From positions 1-32,532 of the forward strand of contig CAIJYI010000040.1 of assembly GCA_903824855.1 (NCBI GenBank): a stretch of 32,532 nucleotides of DNA. The letters run 5' to 3'. A program made the position numbers and the translations under genes. The notes beneath the pieces were generated by a model, which was not told the origin of the DNA, searched no databases, and saw nothing but the letters and a program-made list of their open reading frames with translations. Shown piece by piece: positions 14,648 to 22,199 of this stretch (position 1 is the first letter of the stretch; every line of letters begins with the position of its first letter). The stretch comes from an uncultured bacterium. GTDB lineage: Bacteria; Patescibacteriota; Minisyncoccia; Phycocordibacterales; CAIJYI01.

Positions 14648-16600
14648 ATGACTAAATACACCGAAGGATTAAACGACCCGCAAAAATCGGCGGTTCTTCA
14701 TAAAAACGGGCCACTTTTGATTGTTGCAGGAGCCGGCGCAGGGAAAACAAAAACACTCACTCACAGGATTCTTCATTTGATTGAGGGCGGTGTCCCGGCA
14801 AAAAATATTCTTGCAGTAACATTCACCAATAAAGCGGCGCATGAAATGAAAGAACGCGTGAATTCACTTCTTGAAGAAAGCGGGTCGCATGATTATTACA
14901 ACAAGCCTTTCATTGGCACATTCCATTCGCTCGGTATTCATATTCTTCGAAACGAACATGAAACAATCGGCGTTCCCAAACATTTCAGCGTGTTAGACCA
15001 AAGCGATTCCCGTTCCATTATAAAAGACGCTGTTAAGGCGAGGGATTTAGACCCGAAACAATTTGACCCAAAAAAAATACAAAGCATTATTTCCCTCCAA
15101 AAAGGGGAGTGTGTTTCAGCCGAAACGTTTTATTCCAATTCAAACACGGGTTTTTTCCCAAGACTTGTCGCGGAAGTGTGGTTGGACTATGAACGAAGAA
15201 CAAAAAAAGAAGGGGCTTTTGACTTTGACGACCTTCTTCTAAAGACACTCACTCTTTTACAGGATAATCAGGAGATTCGTGAAAAATATCAAAACCTGTG
15301 GAAGTTTGTGCATATTGATGAGTACCAGGATACCAACACAGTGCAGTATGAACTCTCTCGTATCCTTGCGGGAAAAGAAAAAAATATCTGCGTTGTCGGG
15401 GATGCTGACCAAAATATTTACAGCTGGCGTGGAGCAAATATAAAAAATATTCTCCACTTCGAAAAAGATTATCCGGGATCAACCGTTATTTTACTTGAAG
15501 AAAATTACCGTTCCACGCAAAATATTCTCACCGCAGCCAATAATGTTATCCAAAAAAATAAACAGCGCGTCCCAAAAAATCTCTTTACTAAACTTCCCGG
15601 TGGAGACAAAATTTCTCTTTATGAAGCCTATGATGAAAATGATGAGGCAGCACATGTCGCTGAAAAAATACGCGAGATAAAAGCAAAAAAAGGCTCTTTT
15701 CAAGATATTGCAATACTCTTTCGGGCAAACTATCAATCCCGCGCGCTCGAAGAAGCGATGTTGTCGGCGGATATTCCTTATCAAGTCCTTGGCGTGAAAT
15801 TTTTTGAAAGAAAAGAAGTAAAAGACGTGCTTTCATTCCTTCGCTGTTCATTGAATCCGGAAAATGAAGTTGATATGAAAAGAATCATCAATGTTCCTCC
15901 AAGAGGAATCGGAGATGTCACCCTTAAAAAAATTCTTGCCGGCCAAAAAGAATCTTTACCATCGTCCACAAGGAAGAAAGTTTTGGAATTTGAAACAATA
16001 CTCGGAAAAATACGCGAGACAGCGCTCTCCAAAAAACCGAGTGATACGATAAAATTTATTTTGAAAGAGACGGGAATGGAGCACGGTTTATCTCTCGGAG
16101 GGGAAGAGGAACAGGAAAGAATAGAAAATCTCTACGAGCTTGTTACTTTAGCCACAAAATATGACGCACTTTCCCCCGAAGAAGCCGTTCAAAAACTTCT
16201 GGAAGATGCTTCACTCGCAAGTGATCAGGATTCACTGATGCACAAAAACGAGGAACCTCGTGTTCGCCTTATGACCGTGCATGCCTCAAAAGGTTTGGAA
16301 TTTGAGTCAGTATTCATTACCGGCCTTGAAGATGGGCTTTTCCCGCATAAAAGCTTCGGTGAATCAAATGATTCGCAGAGCCACAAAGAAGAAGAACGTC
16401 GACTTTTTTATGTTGCGATAACAAGAGCCAAAAAACGACTTTTCCTTTCCTATGCATCAATGAGAACAATATTTGGCTCAAGAAATGTGACTATTCCGTC
16501 AGAATTCCTAAATGATATCCCTGACGAATTAATGGAGGCCGAAGAAACAAGAGAAACGACAGGAGGAAGTATTTTGGATAAAATAATATACTACCAATAA
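14648..16600 (+). CDS. pcrA: UvrD/PcrA/Rep superfamily 1 DNA helicase
   Basis: 650 aa, a 3'-5' SF1A helicase of repair and replication-fork clearance. Motifs in order: Q-motif region LNDPQKSAV, Walker A GAGAGKT (28-34), motif Ia VTFTNKAAHEMKERV, motif II IDEYQDTN, motif III VGDADQNIYSWRGA, motif IV ENYRSTQNIL, motif V VHASKGLEFESVF, motif VI ERRLFYVAITRAKKRLFLSYA. All are intact. It is shorter than typical PcrA (about 720), ending soon after motif VI, so the C-terminal tail that contacts RNA polymerase in some relatives seems absent. PcrA rather than Rep or UvrD is an approximate name. The message is probably leaderless. Confidence 0.93.
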   Translation: MTKYTEGLNDPQKSAVLHKNGPLLIVAGAGAGKTKTLTHRILHLIEGGVPAKNILAVTFTNKAAHEMKERVNSLLEESGSHDYYNKPFIGTFHSLGIHILRNEHETIGVPKHFSVLDQSDSRSIIKDAVKARDLDPKQFDPKKIQSIISLQKGECVSAETFYSNSNTGFFPRLVAEVWLDYERRTKKEGAFDFDDLLLKTLTLLQDNQEIREKYQNLWKFVHIDEYQDTNTVQYELSRILAGKEKNICVVGDADQNIYSWRGANIKNILHFEKDYPGSTVILLEENYRSTQNILTAANNVIQKNKQRVPKNLFTKLPGGDKISLYEAYDENDEAAHVAEKIREIKAKKGSFQDIAILFRANYQSRALEEAMLSADIPYQVLGVKFFERKEVKDVLSFLRCSLNPENEVDMKRIINVPPRGIGDVTLKKILAGQKESLPSSTRKKVLEFETILGKIRETALSKKPSDTIKFILKETGMEHGLSLGGEEEQERIENLYELVTLATKYDALSPEEAVQKLLEDASLASDQDSLMHKNEEPRVRLMTVHASKGLEFESVFITGLEDGLFPHKSFGESNDSQSHKEEERRLFYVAITRAKKRLFLSYASMRTIFGSRNVTIPSEFLNDIPDELMEAEETRETTGGSILDKIIYYQ

Positions 16601-16612
16601 TCGAAAAAATAT

Positions 16613-16646
16613 AAAAAAGAACGGCGAGGAATTGATCCTCGCCGTT
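16613..16646. terminator. Bidirectional terminator between convergent genes
   Basis: AACGGCGAGGA (16620-16630) pairs perfectly with TCCTCGCCGTT (16636-16646) around ATTGA. On the minus strand the stem is followed by a T-run, serving the gene that ends at 16654; on the plus strand only four T follow. Confidence 0.9.
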
Positions 16647-16653
16647 TTGAATA

Positions 16654-17580
16654 TTACTCTTCTTTTGTAGCTTCGTCGTCTTCGCGGTGATTTTTTATCA
16701 ATCTGATATTTTTTTCACATAAATCCAGCTCTTCGCTGAATTCCTTCTTGTTTCTTTCTTTAAGATAGAAATACGCGGAAGCACTAAGGATTGCGATGGT
16801 TGCTGATATTGCCAACGCAAATTGAGTGGCAGCGCCGAGTGTACTCATCATCGAAAGAGTTTCGCTGGCGTAACCTGACACACCCGAGTAGTCGGCATTA
16901 TACACATAAAGATACATTATGTATGCCGCAACACTTATAACAACACCAACAGCACTCACCACCATAGTATTGTGTGGAATAATAGTATCACGATAAAGAT
17001 AACCATCACGTGCTTTTGTTGCGCTGTTTAAGCTTTTTCTTCGATCGGCCAATTTTCTTTGGTTTTTCTCAACCGATTCAATGATTTTTCTTCTCTCGTT
17101 TGTTTCTTCCGGTACGTCTCCGGCGCGATATTTTTTCACCAAATCAAGCATTTTTTCATTTTGTTCCAATTCTGCTTGAAACTCAATCTTGTTTTTGTTT
17201 TTAGTGAAGAAATAGGCGATAGTGCTCATTATACCGGTTGCGAAAGCAATTGCACCTGAAATAAAGCAGGTTACCCCAAGGGTATTCGAATGAATTGATG
17301 CGTTCGTAATAATATCGTGAGATATATATATGGCTGATGGATTTTCAGGAGCGAATGTCCAAATAAAATTGTACCAAACATGCCAACGAATTATGTCTCC
17401 AACAATTGCCAATATTATCACAATAACACTGGTAATCATTATGTATCGGAAAAATTGTGTGTTTCGGTATAAATACCCGTTTCTTTCATCTTTCACACCA
17501 TCAATCAACTTTCTTCGATCTTCAAGGACTCGTTGTTCTTTTTCAACATCTTCTATTGTTTGTCTTCTTTCTGTACTCAT
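16654..17580 (-). CDS. Membrane protein made of two tandem copies of one module
   Basis: 308 aa, not recognised. It consists of two repeats of about 150 residues. Each has a charged coil (RRQTIEDVEKEQRVLEDRRK in the first, RRKIIESVEKNQRKLADRRK in the second), then GYLYR(N/D)T, two membrane segments, and a second charged coil. Four membrane helices result, with the coils probably cytoplasmic. I start at ATG 17580 because GAGGTG lies 6-7 nt upstream; an upstream in-frame GTG (17589) lies within that Shine-Dalgarno. Function is unknown; the design suggests an oligomeric scaffold or SMODS-like/SLATT-type membrane partner only in outline, with no motif to support it. Confidence 0.8.
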   Translation of the reverse strand: MSTERRQTIEDVEKEQRVLEDRRKLIDGVKDERNGYLYRNTQFFRYIMITSVIVIILAIVGDIIRWHVWYNFIWTFAPENPSAIYISHDIITNASIHSNTLGVTCFISGAIAFATGIMSTIAYFFTKNKNKIEFQAELEQNEKMLDLVKKYRAGDVPEETNERRKIIESVEKNQRKLADRRKSLNSATKARDGYLYRDTIIPHNTMVVSAVGVVISVAAYIMYLYVYNADYSGVSGYASETLSMMSTLGAATQFALAISATIAILSASAYFYLKERNKKEFSEELDLCEKNIRLIKNHREDDEATKEE

Positions 17581-17628
17581 TTTAATCACCTCTTTTGTGA
17601 AATTTCAAGAATCTTAGTCTGACAAAAG

Positions 17629-17655
17629 AGTATCACATATACACACAAAAGTCAA
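17629..17655 (-). promoter_or_regulatory. Promoter of the duplicated membrane protein gene
   Basis: On the minus strand TTGACT (17650-17655), 15-bp spacer, GATACT (17629-17634) preceded by TGT. Leader about 42 nt with a real Shine-Dalgarno. Confidence 0.5.
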
Positions 17656-17692
17656 TAATAATCGTATTTTTTCTTCGTTTTATCGGTAATTG

Positions 17693-17701
17693 TGGTATTA
17701 T
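17693..17701 (+). promoter_or_regulatory. Extended -10 of the rsmA promoter
   Basis: TGG followed by TATTAT (17696-17701). It would give a leader of about 28 nt before the ATG at 17736. No convincing -35. Confidence 0.4.
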
Positions 17702-17735
17702 AAGCATATTAAAAATCTTATTTTCTATAACACCT

Positions 17736-18521
17736 ATGATATTCGCTAAAAAATCACTCGGGCAGAATTTTCTCACAAACACGGGGATTGTGGCATCAAT
17801 TGTTGATGCGGCGTCTATTATTCCTCTCGAAACGGTTCTTGAGATCGGCCCGGGAAAGGGGATTTTAACACAAGAGCTTTTAAAAAGAGGGGCGAAAGTA
17901 ATCGCCGTTGAAAAAGATGATGAGCTTATTCCTTTTTTAGAGGAGAAATTCAAGAAAGAGATTGATGAAAAACAGCTTATCCTGATACATGATGATATTT
18001 TAAACTTAGAATCCGCAAAAAACACTGCTTTTAATTTAAAAGATTACAAACTCGTCGCAAATATTCCCTATTACATCACCGGATTGATTATTCGAAAATT
18101 CCTTACCACAAAAAATCAACCGAAACAGATGGTACTTTTGGTACAAAAAGAGGTCGCGGAACGAATTATTGCAGAAAACGGAAAAAAAAGCCTTCTTTCT
18201 GTAAGTGTTAAAGTGTATGGGACTCCAAAATATATTAAAACAGTAAAAGCGGGAAGTTTTACTCCGGCACCAAAAGTTGATTCAGCGATTCTTCTTATTG
18301 ATAACATATCAAAGAATTTCTTTAATAATATTACAGAGGAACGTTTTTTTGAGGTGTTGCATGCGGGTTTTGCCCACAAAAGAAAACAGCTCTTCGGAAA
18401 TTTAAGAGCTGTTTTTGATGAAAATATTTTAAGGGAGAAGATGAAAATGGCGGAAATTCCTGAAAATACAAGGGCGGAAGATTTATCTTTAGAAAATTGG
18501 CGGAAACTTTCGGAAAAATAA
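17736..18521 (+). CDS. rsmA: 16S rRNA dimethyladenosine transferase RsmA/KsgA
   Basis: 261 aa, full length. It dimethylates two adjacent adenosines in the 3'-terminal hairpin of 16S rRNA using S-adenosylmethionine, late in 30S assembly. Motifs: KKSLGQNFLTN at the N-terminus, SAM-binding VLEIGPGKGILTQEL, acidic loop VEKDDELIP, catalytic NIPYYITG, and FTPAPKVDSAIL near the C-terminal domain, where HKRKQLFGNL is also typical. All look intact. It ends 5 bp from the stop of the convergent minus-strand gene, with no terminator between. No Shine-Dalgarno is visible. Confidence 0.95.
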   Translation: MIFAKKSLGQNFLTNTGIVASIVDAASIIPLETVLEIGPGKGILTQELLKRGAKVIAVEKDDELIPFLEEKFKKEIDEKQLILIHDDILNLESAKNTAFNLKDYKLVANIPYYITGLIIRKFLTTKNQPKQMVLLVQKEVAERIIAENGKKSLLSVSVKVYGTPKYIKTVKAGSFTPAPKVDSAILLIDNISKNFFNNITEERFFEVLHAGFAHKRKQLFGNLRAVFDENILREKMKMAEIPENTRAEDLSLENWRKLSEK

Positions 18522-18526
18522 CTATT

Positions 18527-18961
18527 TTAACCGCCGGTACAAGTGCCGGCTGCCGGTCCGGAAAGAGTTGTACCAACATAGCGGATTATTCCGTCTACTC
18601 TTTCGACGTCGGTGCACGGAGGCCAAGAAGTCGGTTTCAAACACACCCCACCAGGCCACGCATCCCCGAGAACACACTGACCGGCGGTGAGGTTATACCA
18701 CATATATAACTTTGAACCGGCGGTAAATAAGAAAGTTCCTTCGCGTGGCCCCCCGACGGTAATTTTTAATCCATTACAACAAACATAGACGGAACGAATC
18801 GGACCACCAAAACAAAGTGTCCCCTGACTGGTTGTGCAATACGCACCAACTCTATTTGTTTTATATAAAAAAGCCCCGGTAATTATTCCCAAACTCACCA
18901 CAAGAGAGAGAAATACCAGTGTTATTTTTGAGGAAAAAATTTTTTTTATTTTTGAAAACAT
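18527..18961 (-). CDS. Exported Cys-rich protein of unknown function
   Basis: 144 aa, not recognised. A hydrophobic N-terminal segment at about 12-33 (ITLVFLSLVVSLGIITGAFL) is either a signal anchor or signal peptide. The outer part of about 105 residues carries eight Cys (CTTSQGTLC, VCC, QC, VC, PC, TC), enough for four disulfides, and is rich in Gly, Pro and Thr. It follows the 339-aa exported protein by 17 nt on the same strand and is probably co-transcribed with it. No Shine-Dalgarno is visible. Disulfides imply an oxidising extracytoplasmic site (inference). Confidence 0.75.
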   Translation of the reverse strand: MFSKIKKIFSSKITLVFLSLVVSLGIITGAFLYKTNRVGAYCTTSQGTLCFGGPIRSVYVCCNGLKITVGGPREGTFLFTAGSKLYMWYNLTAGQCVLGDAWPGGVCLKPTSWPPCTDVERVDGIIRYVGTTLSGPAAGTCTGG

Positions 18962-18978
18962 ATTTTTGTATTTCGATA

Positions 18979-19998
18979 TTAAATATCGGCAATAAAAAAG
19001 GCGCAGTTACTCATACCGTTATCGTTCATAATACAAACGGGGTATTTAACGGCAGGGAAGTCGCTCGTTATATATTCATTAAAATGAGCTCGGAGATAGG
19101 TACTGCTGGCTACGGTTAATCCTGAGTTGGCCGGTATTATATCGGGAATATTCATCGTAAAAGCAAGTGTTTTTCCATCAGTAGAAGTAACGTTATAAAA
19201 AGTTTCACTGCCGGCAATAATTTTATTGGCTGATTTTGTAATTCCGGAGCCATGAATAATAACATTTACCTTTCCGGAACCATGATTCGGTTCTAAAGAG
19301 GCTATGACAACATTCTCACCAAGTCCGGCAACCGGCCCGGTTGGAATACTCGTCAAAGCGGTGCTTCCCGTCGGTTGTGTTCCTGATACTTTGCTTTTTG
19401 AAAGAGAATTCATTAAGGCTCTGGTTGAAGCACCAAAATATCCGGTCCCGGAGGAAAGTCCGTTCGGCGTAAGCACTTCACCTCGATGTTTTTCCTGCAA
19501 TTTAACGACCGCGGCTTTTGTTTTTGCACCAAAATAGGTCGTTTCATTCCCAGCAGAACCCACACCGGTTACTGAAACGACTGTATCCGTGTCTTCATTG
19601 AGGGCTTTTTGCAACAATAAAACTTGAGCATCAGTATCGCCGAGTTTCAGATTTTTCGTAAAAACATCGGTTCCGGAGGTTCCGGTACCTGATACTGTTG
19701 TTGAATTTGTGTTTGTTGTCGCAGGAACAAGGGTGCTTGGTTGACCCATTATTGAATAGAGAACGGAATCAGGAAGTTGACCTTTGAGTATCTTTTCCAT
19801 AAGGAGAAGTCTCGCTTTTCTCTCTTCTGCAGCTGCCGTACCGTCATCAACCGTTGGAATAAACTCAGTGACGGTTGTCGTCGACGTTGTAGAGGTGGTT
19901 CCAGCGACGGTTTGTCCTAAAACAACTCCGGAAAATGTTCCCCAAAAAAAGAAGAACCCGAGCACACCAAAAATAAATTTTATTTTATAATTTTTCAT
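18979..19998 (-). CDS. Exported protein with peptidoglycan-binding-like and TIG-like parts
   Basis: 339 aa. Signal peptide or anchor at 1 to about 28 (FIFGVLGFFFFWGTFSGVVL). A Thr/Ser-rich stretch follows. About 135-205 resembles a PG_binding_1 repeat: LKLGDTDAQVLLLQKALNED, then YFGAKTKAAVVKLQEKH, NGLSSGTGYFGASTRALMN. This pattern (gap-gap LxxGxxGxxVxxLQxxL and FGxxTxxAVxxFQ) is common on surface proteins of these lineages. About 235-310 (IASLEPNHGSGKVNVIIHG) looks like an IPT/TIG beta domain. It probably binds the wall or a surface polymer. The last residues MSNCAFFIADI form a hydrophobic end. Confidence 0.82.
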   Translation of the reverse strand: MKNYKIKFIFGVLGFFFFWGTFSGVVLGQTVAGTTSTTSTTTVTEFIPTVDDGTAAAEERKARLLLMEKILKGQLPDSVLYSIMGQPSTLVPATTNTNSTTVSGTGTSGTDVFTKNLKLGDTDAQVLLLQKALNEDTDTVVSVTGVGSAGNETTYFGAKTKAAVVKLQEKHRGEVLTPNGLSSGTGYFGASTRALMNSLSKSKVSGTQPTGSTALTSIPTGPVAGLGENVVIASLEPNHGSGKVNVIIHGSGITKSANKIIAGSETFYNVTSTDGKTLAFTMNIPDIIPANSGLTVASSTYLRAHFNEYITSDFPAVKYPVCIMNDNGMSNCAFFIADI

Positions 19999-20019
19999 AT
20001 TTTATAGATAATTATTATT

Positions 20020-20060
20020 TTTCCCCGCGGTGTTTTTTCAATAAAAAAAGAACGGGGAAA
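20020..20060. repeat. Hairpin in the divergent intergenic region
   Basis: TTTCCCCG (20020-20027) pairs with CGGGGAAA (20053-20060), and inside it a T-run pairs with an A-run around CAAT. On the minus strand it lies in the leader of the gene starting at 19998. A minus-strand extended -10 (TGA then TACTAT, 20071-20079) just upstream would put the hairpin at the 5' end of that message. Confidence 0.55.
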
Positions 20061-20070
20061 TGATATCTTT

Positions 20071-20079
20071 ATAGTATCA
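20071..20079 (-). promoter_or_regulatory. Extended -10 for the exported-protein pair
   Basis: Minus-strand TGA followed by TACTAT. Predicted start near 20064 and a leader of about 66 nt that begins with the 20020-20060 hairpin. A TTGACG upstream is too close to act as -35. Confidence 0.4.
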
Positions 20080-20104
20080 CGGAATGGCGTCAAAAGAATG
20101 TAGG

Positions 20105-20113
20105 TTATCCACA
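20105..20113 (+). other. Perfect DnaA-box 9-mer
   Basis: TTATCCACA between divergent genes, 31 bp upstream of the extended -10 of the secretion-like cluster. The following bases (TCCACATTTTTAA) are repeated exactly at 3577-3589, also in a promoter region. Whether DnaA or another factor binds is unknown. Confidence 0.45.
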
Positions 20114-20140
20114 TTTTTAATTTTTATATATAATAAATAC

Positions 20141-20149
20141 TGATATACT
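20141..20149 (+). promoter_or_regulatory. Extended -10 promoter at the head of the secretion-like cluster
   Basis: TGA followed by TATACT (20144-20149). Predicted start near 20156, giving a leader of about 28 nt that opens with AGGTGAGG, about 19 nt from the ATG. Confidence 0.5.
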
Positions 20150-20183
20150 TTACAATAGGTGAGGATTCTCTTTACCATATTCT

Positions 20184-21188
20184 ATGAATTACCTCCCGAG
20201 TAAAAGATTCTTTTATGTGGTCGCAACAATAACTGTTATTGTTGCGTGTATTTTTGGCATTCAAGCGTGGCGAAAAAACATCGCAGAGCAAAATGCAAAA
20301 ATCGCTTTGGAGAAAATCAACAAGTACGCGACATCCAATGCAAATATTGATACTGACGGCGACGGTCTTCTCGATTGGGAAGAGGCAATGTGGGGCACAG
20401 ATTTCAAAAATCCCGACACTGACGGCGACGGCACCTCAGATGGCGCTGAAGTTGCGTTAGGAAGAGATCCACTGACAAAAGGCCCAAACGATTACATTAA
20501 TTATCTAAGTGTAAAAAGCACAACTACTCCTCCAACACTGACCTCTATGAGTAATCTTACGGAAACGGAAAAAATGATGCGAAGCATTCTTGCTCTTGCC
20601 GTCAAAGACAACGGATCAAACCAAGACTTACCCGCTACGGTAGCAAAAAGTATCGTCTCTTCAATAAACGAAAAGAGCACCGCGATTCCGGCAACCTTTT
20701 CTTCAAACAATATTAAAATAGTCACCGAGACAGAGGCTTCTTTAAGAGAATACGGCAATGCTTTAGGTAGCATATTTAAAAAATATGATTCTCAAGAGCT
20801 TGAACAAAACAAACTTTCTATCGCTTTAGTTAATTCACTAAAAACAAGAGATAACGCCGTTTTTGACGTCATCACAACCCTCGTTAAACAAAGAGAGAGT
20901 CAAATTGCCTCAATTTTAAAACTCAAAACACCGAGCGAGGTGGTTATATTACAAATAAATCTTCTCAATAGTCTTTCGGGTATTATTATTTCAATGCAAA
21001 ATTGCGGTTACATGATTACCGATCCGGCACGTGGACTTATCGGAATGAAACAATATCAAAGCGAAGCCACCATACTTGGAACACAAATAAACGCCATCAC
21101 CAATCATTTTGATAATTCAGGCATTACTTTTACCGCAAGTGAGGGTGGTTCTTTTTTCCGAGAAACAGCGACGAGTACCACCATATAA
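20184..21188 (+). CDS. Membrane-anchored protein with thrombospondin type-3-like Ca repeats
   Basis: 334 aa. An N-terminal membrane anchor spans about 9-27 (FYVVATITVIVACIFGIQAW). Residues about 50-90 hold two Ca-binding repeats, DTDGDGLLDWEEAMWGTD and DTDGDGTSDGAEVALGRD, the thrombospondin type-3/EF-hand-like DxDxDGxxDxxE pattern. The rest (about 110-320) is helical and extracytoplasmic, of no family I recognise. It is the first gene of a plus-strand run that continues into VirB6-, PrgI- and VirB4-like genes, so it may be a surface part or Ca-dependent assembly factor of that system (inference from position). Confidence 0.82.
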   Translation: MNYLPSKRFFYVVATITVIVACIFGIQAWRKNIAEQNAKIALEKINKYATSNANIDTDGDGLLDWEEAMWGTDFKNPDTDGDGTSDGAEVALGRDPLTKGPNDYINYLSVKSTTTPPTLTSMSNLTETEKMMRSILALAVKDNGSNQDLPATVAKSIVSSINEKSTAIPATFSSNNIKIVTETEASLREYGNALGSIFKKYDSQELEQNKLSIALVNSLKTRDNAVFDVITTLVKQRESQIASILKLKTPSEVVILQINLLNSLSGIIISMQNCGYMITDPARGLIGMKQYQSEATILGTQINAITNHFDNSGITFTASEGGSFFRETATSTTI

Positions 21189-21248
21189 TAGAAAAAAGTA
21201 TTTTCAATAATAAATAATTTTCAACCAATAGAAATTTTAAAAAGTTTT

Positions 21249-22193
21249 ATGATTATGTTTAAAAAAATTATCTCTCCAGTTCTTACTTTTGCTTTTGTCA
21301 CTTCTTTTTTCTTTTTCCAAGGAACAAGCGTGTTTGCACAAAGGACTCCATATTCTGTCCTCATTCCGACCGCAGAAATGAGAACACCACTTATTGAAGC
21401 AAAAGATCTTGACTCTTGTCTTCTCAGTCTTATAAATACCGTAGGCAGTGTGGTTAGCGGTGGGGGATTAACCGGAGGTGGTTGCAGTTGGGACTCTATA
21501 GCGTGGATGGCAGCAAAAGCCCTTACAACAATTGAATTCAACGGAATGGTGAAGATGGTTCAAACCGGATATTTTGATACAGGAACCTCATGGCTTGATA
21601 ACCCTCAATCATACTATTCAAGCGTAAACACAGAAACAACTGATTATTTTTTCGCAAACGATTATAATAATTCAACACTGCTTCCAACAATTAAAGGAAA
21701 CGTAAGATCGTCTATTTTACGAAGAGAAACGACTCCTTTTACACAGAGTATTTCTTCCGGAATGGATTTTCCGGGAGGAGAGTCCGGATATCAGGCCTTC
21801 CTCGCAGATTGGAACGCTTGTCCAACGGGAAACCCTTGGGATTGTTACGCTGCATTACAGTCACCAAAAAATGATGCTTTTTCTGTCCAAATGCGAACAC
21901 AACAAGAACTCTCAAGGGTTCAAAATACCGCACTTACTCATGCAACAAACGAAGTCCTTGCCGGGAGCGGGTATCGTGACGTAAAAACAAATTGTGTTTA
22001 CGGTCATTATATCGGTTGCGTATCTCAAACCCCGGGAAGCACCCTTGAAGCCCAGATTAACGATTATTTAAGCACATCAAATGTTCAATTAACCAGCGCG
22101 GACGAATTAGACGAAACAGTAACCACTGCCGTGCAAAATCTTTACGGGGTAATGGTTAACTGGCTAAACAACAAAAGTCTTTCGGGATTATAA
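21249..22193 (+). CDS. Exported protein of the secretion-like cluster
   Basis: 314 aa, not recognised by sequence. Signal peptide at 1 to about 28 (LTFAFVTSFFFFQGTSVFAQ), probably cleaved after FAQ. The mature part has six Cys (LDSCLLS, GGCSW, ACPTGNPWDCY, NCVYGHYIGC) and long helical stretches. It sits between the Ca-repeat protein and the VirB6-like protein, 6 nt before the latter. In classical systems VirB5-type minor pilus proteins are exported, helical and sit next to VirB6, so that role is possible, but only position supports it. ATG 21255 (residue 3) is an equally good start. Confidence 0.75.
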   Translation: MIMFKKIISPVLTFAFVTSFFFFQGTSVFAQRTPYSVLIPTAEMRTPLIEAKDLDSCLLSLINTVGSVVSGGGLTGGGCSWDSIAWMAAKALTTIEFNGMVKMVQTGYFDTGTSWLDNPQSYYSSVNTETTDYFFANDYNNSTLLPTIKGNVRSSILRRETTPFTQSISSGMDFPGGESGYQAFLADWNACPTGNPWDCYAALQSPKNDAFSVQMRTQQELSRVQNTALTHATNEVLAGSGYRDVKTNCVYGHYIGCVSQTPGSTLEAQINDYLSTSNVQLTSADELDETVTTAVQNLYGVMVNWLNNKSLSGL

Positions 22194-22199
22194 AATAAA

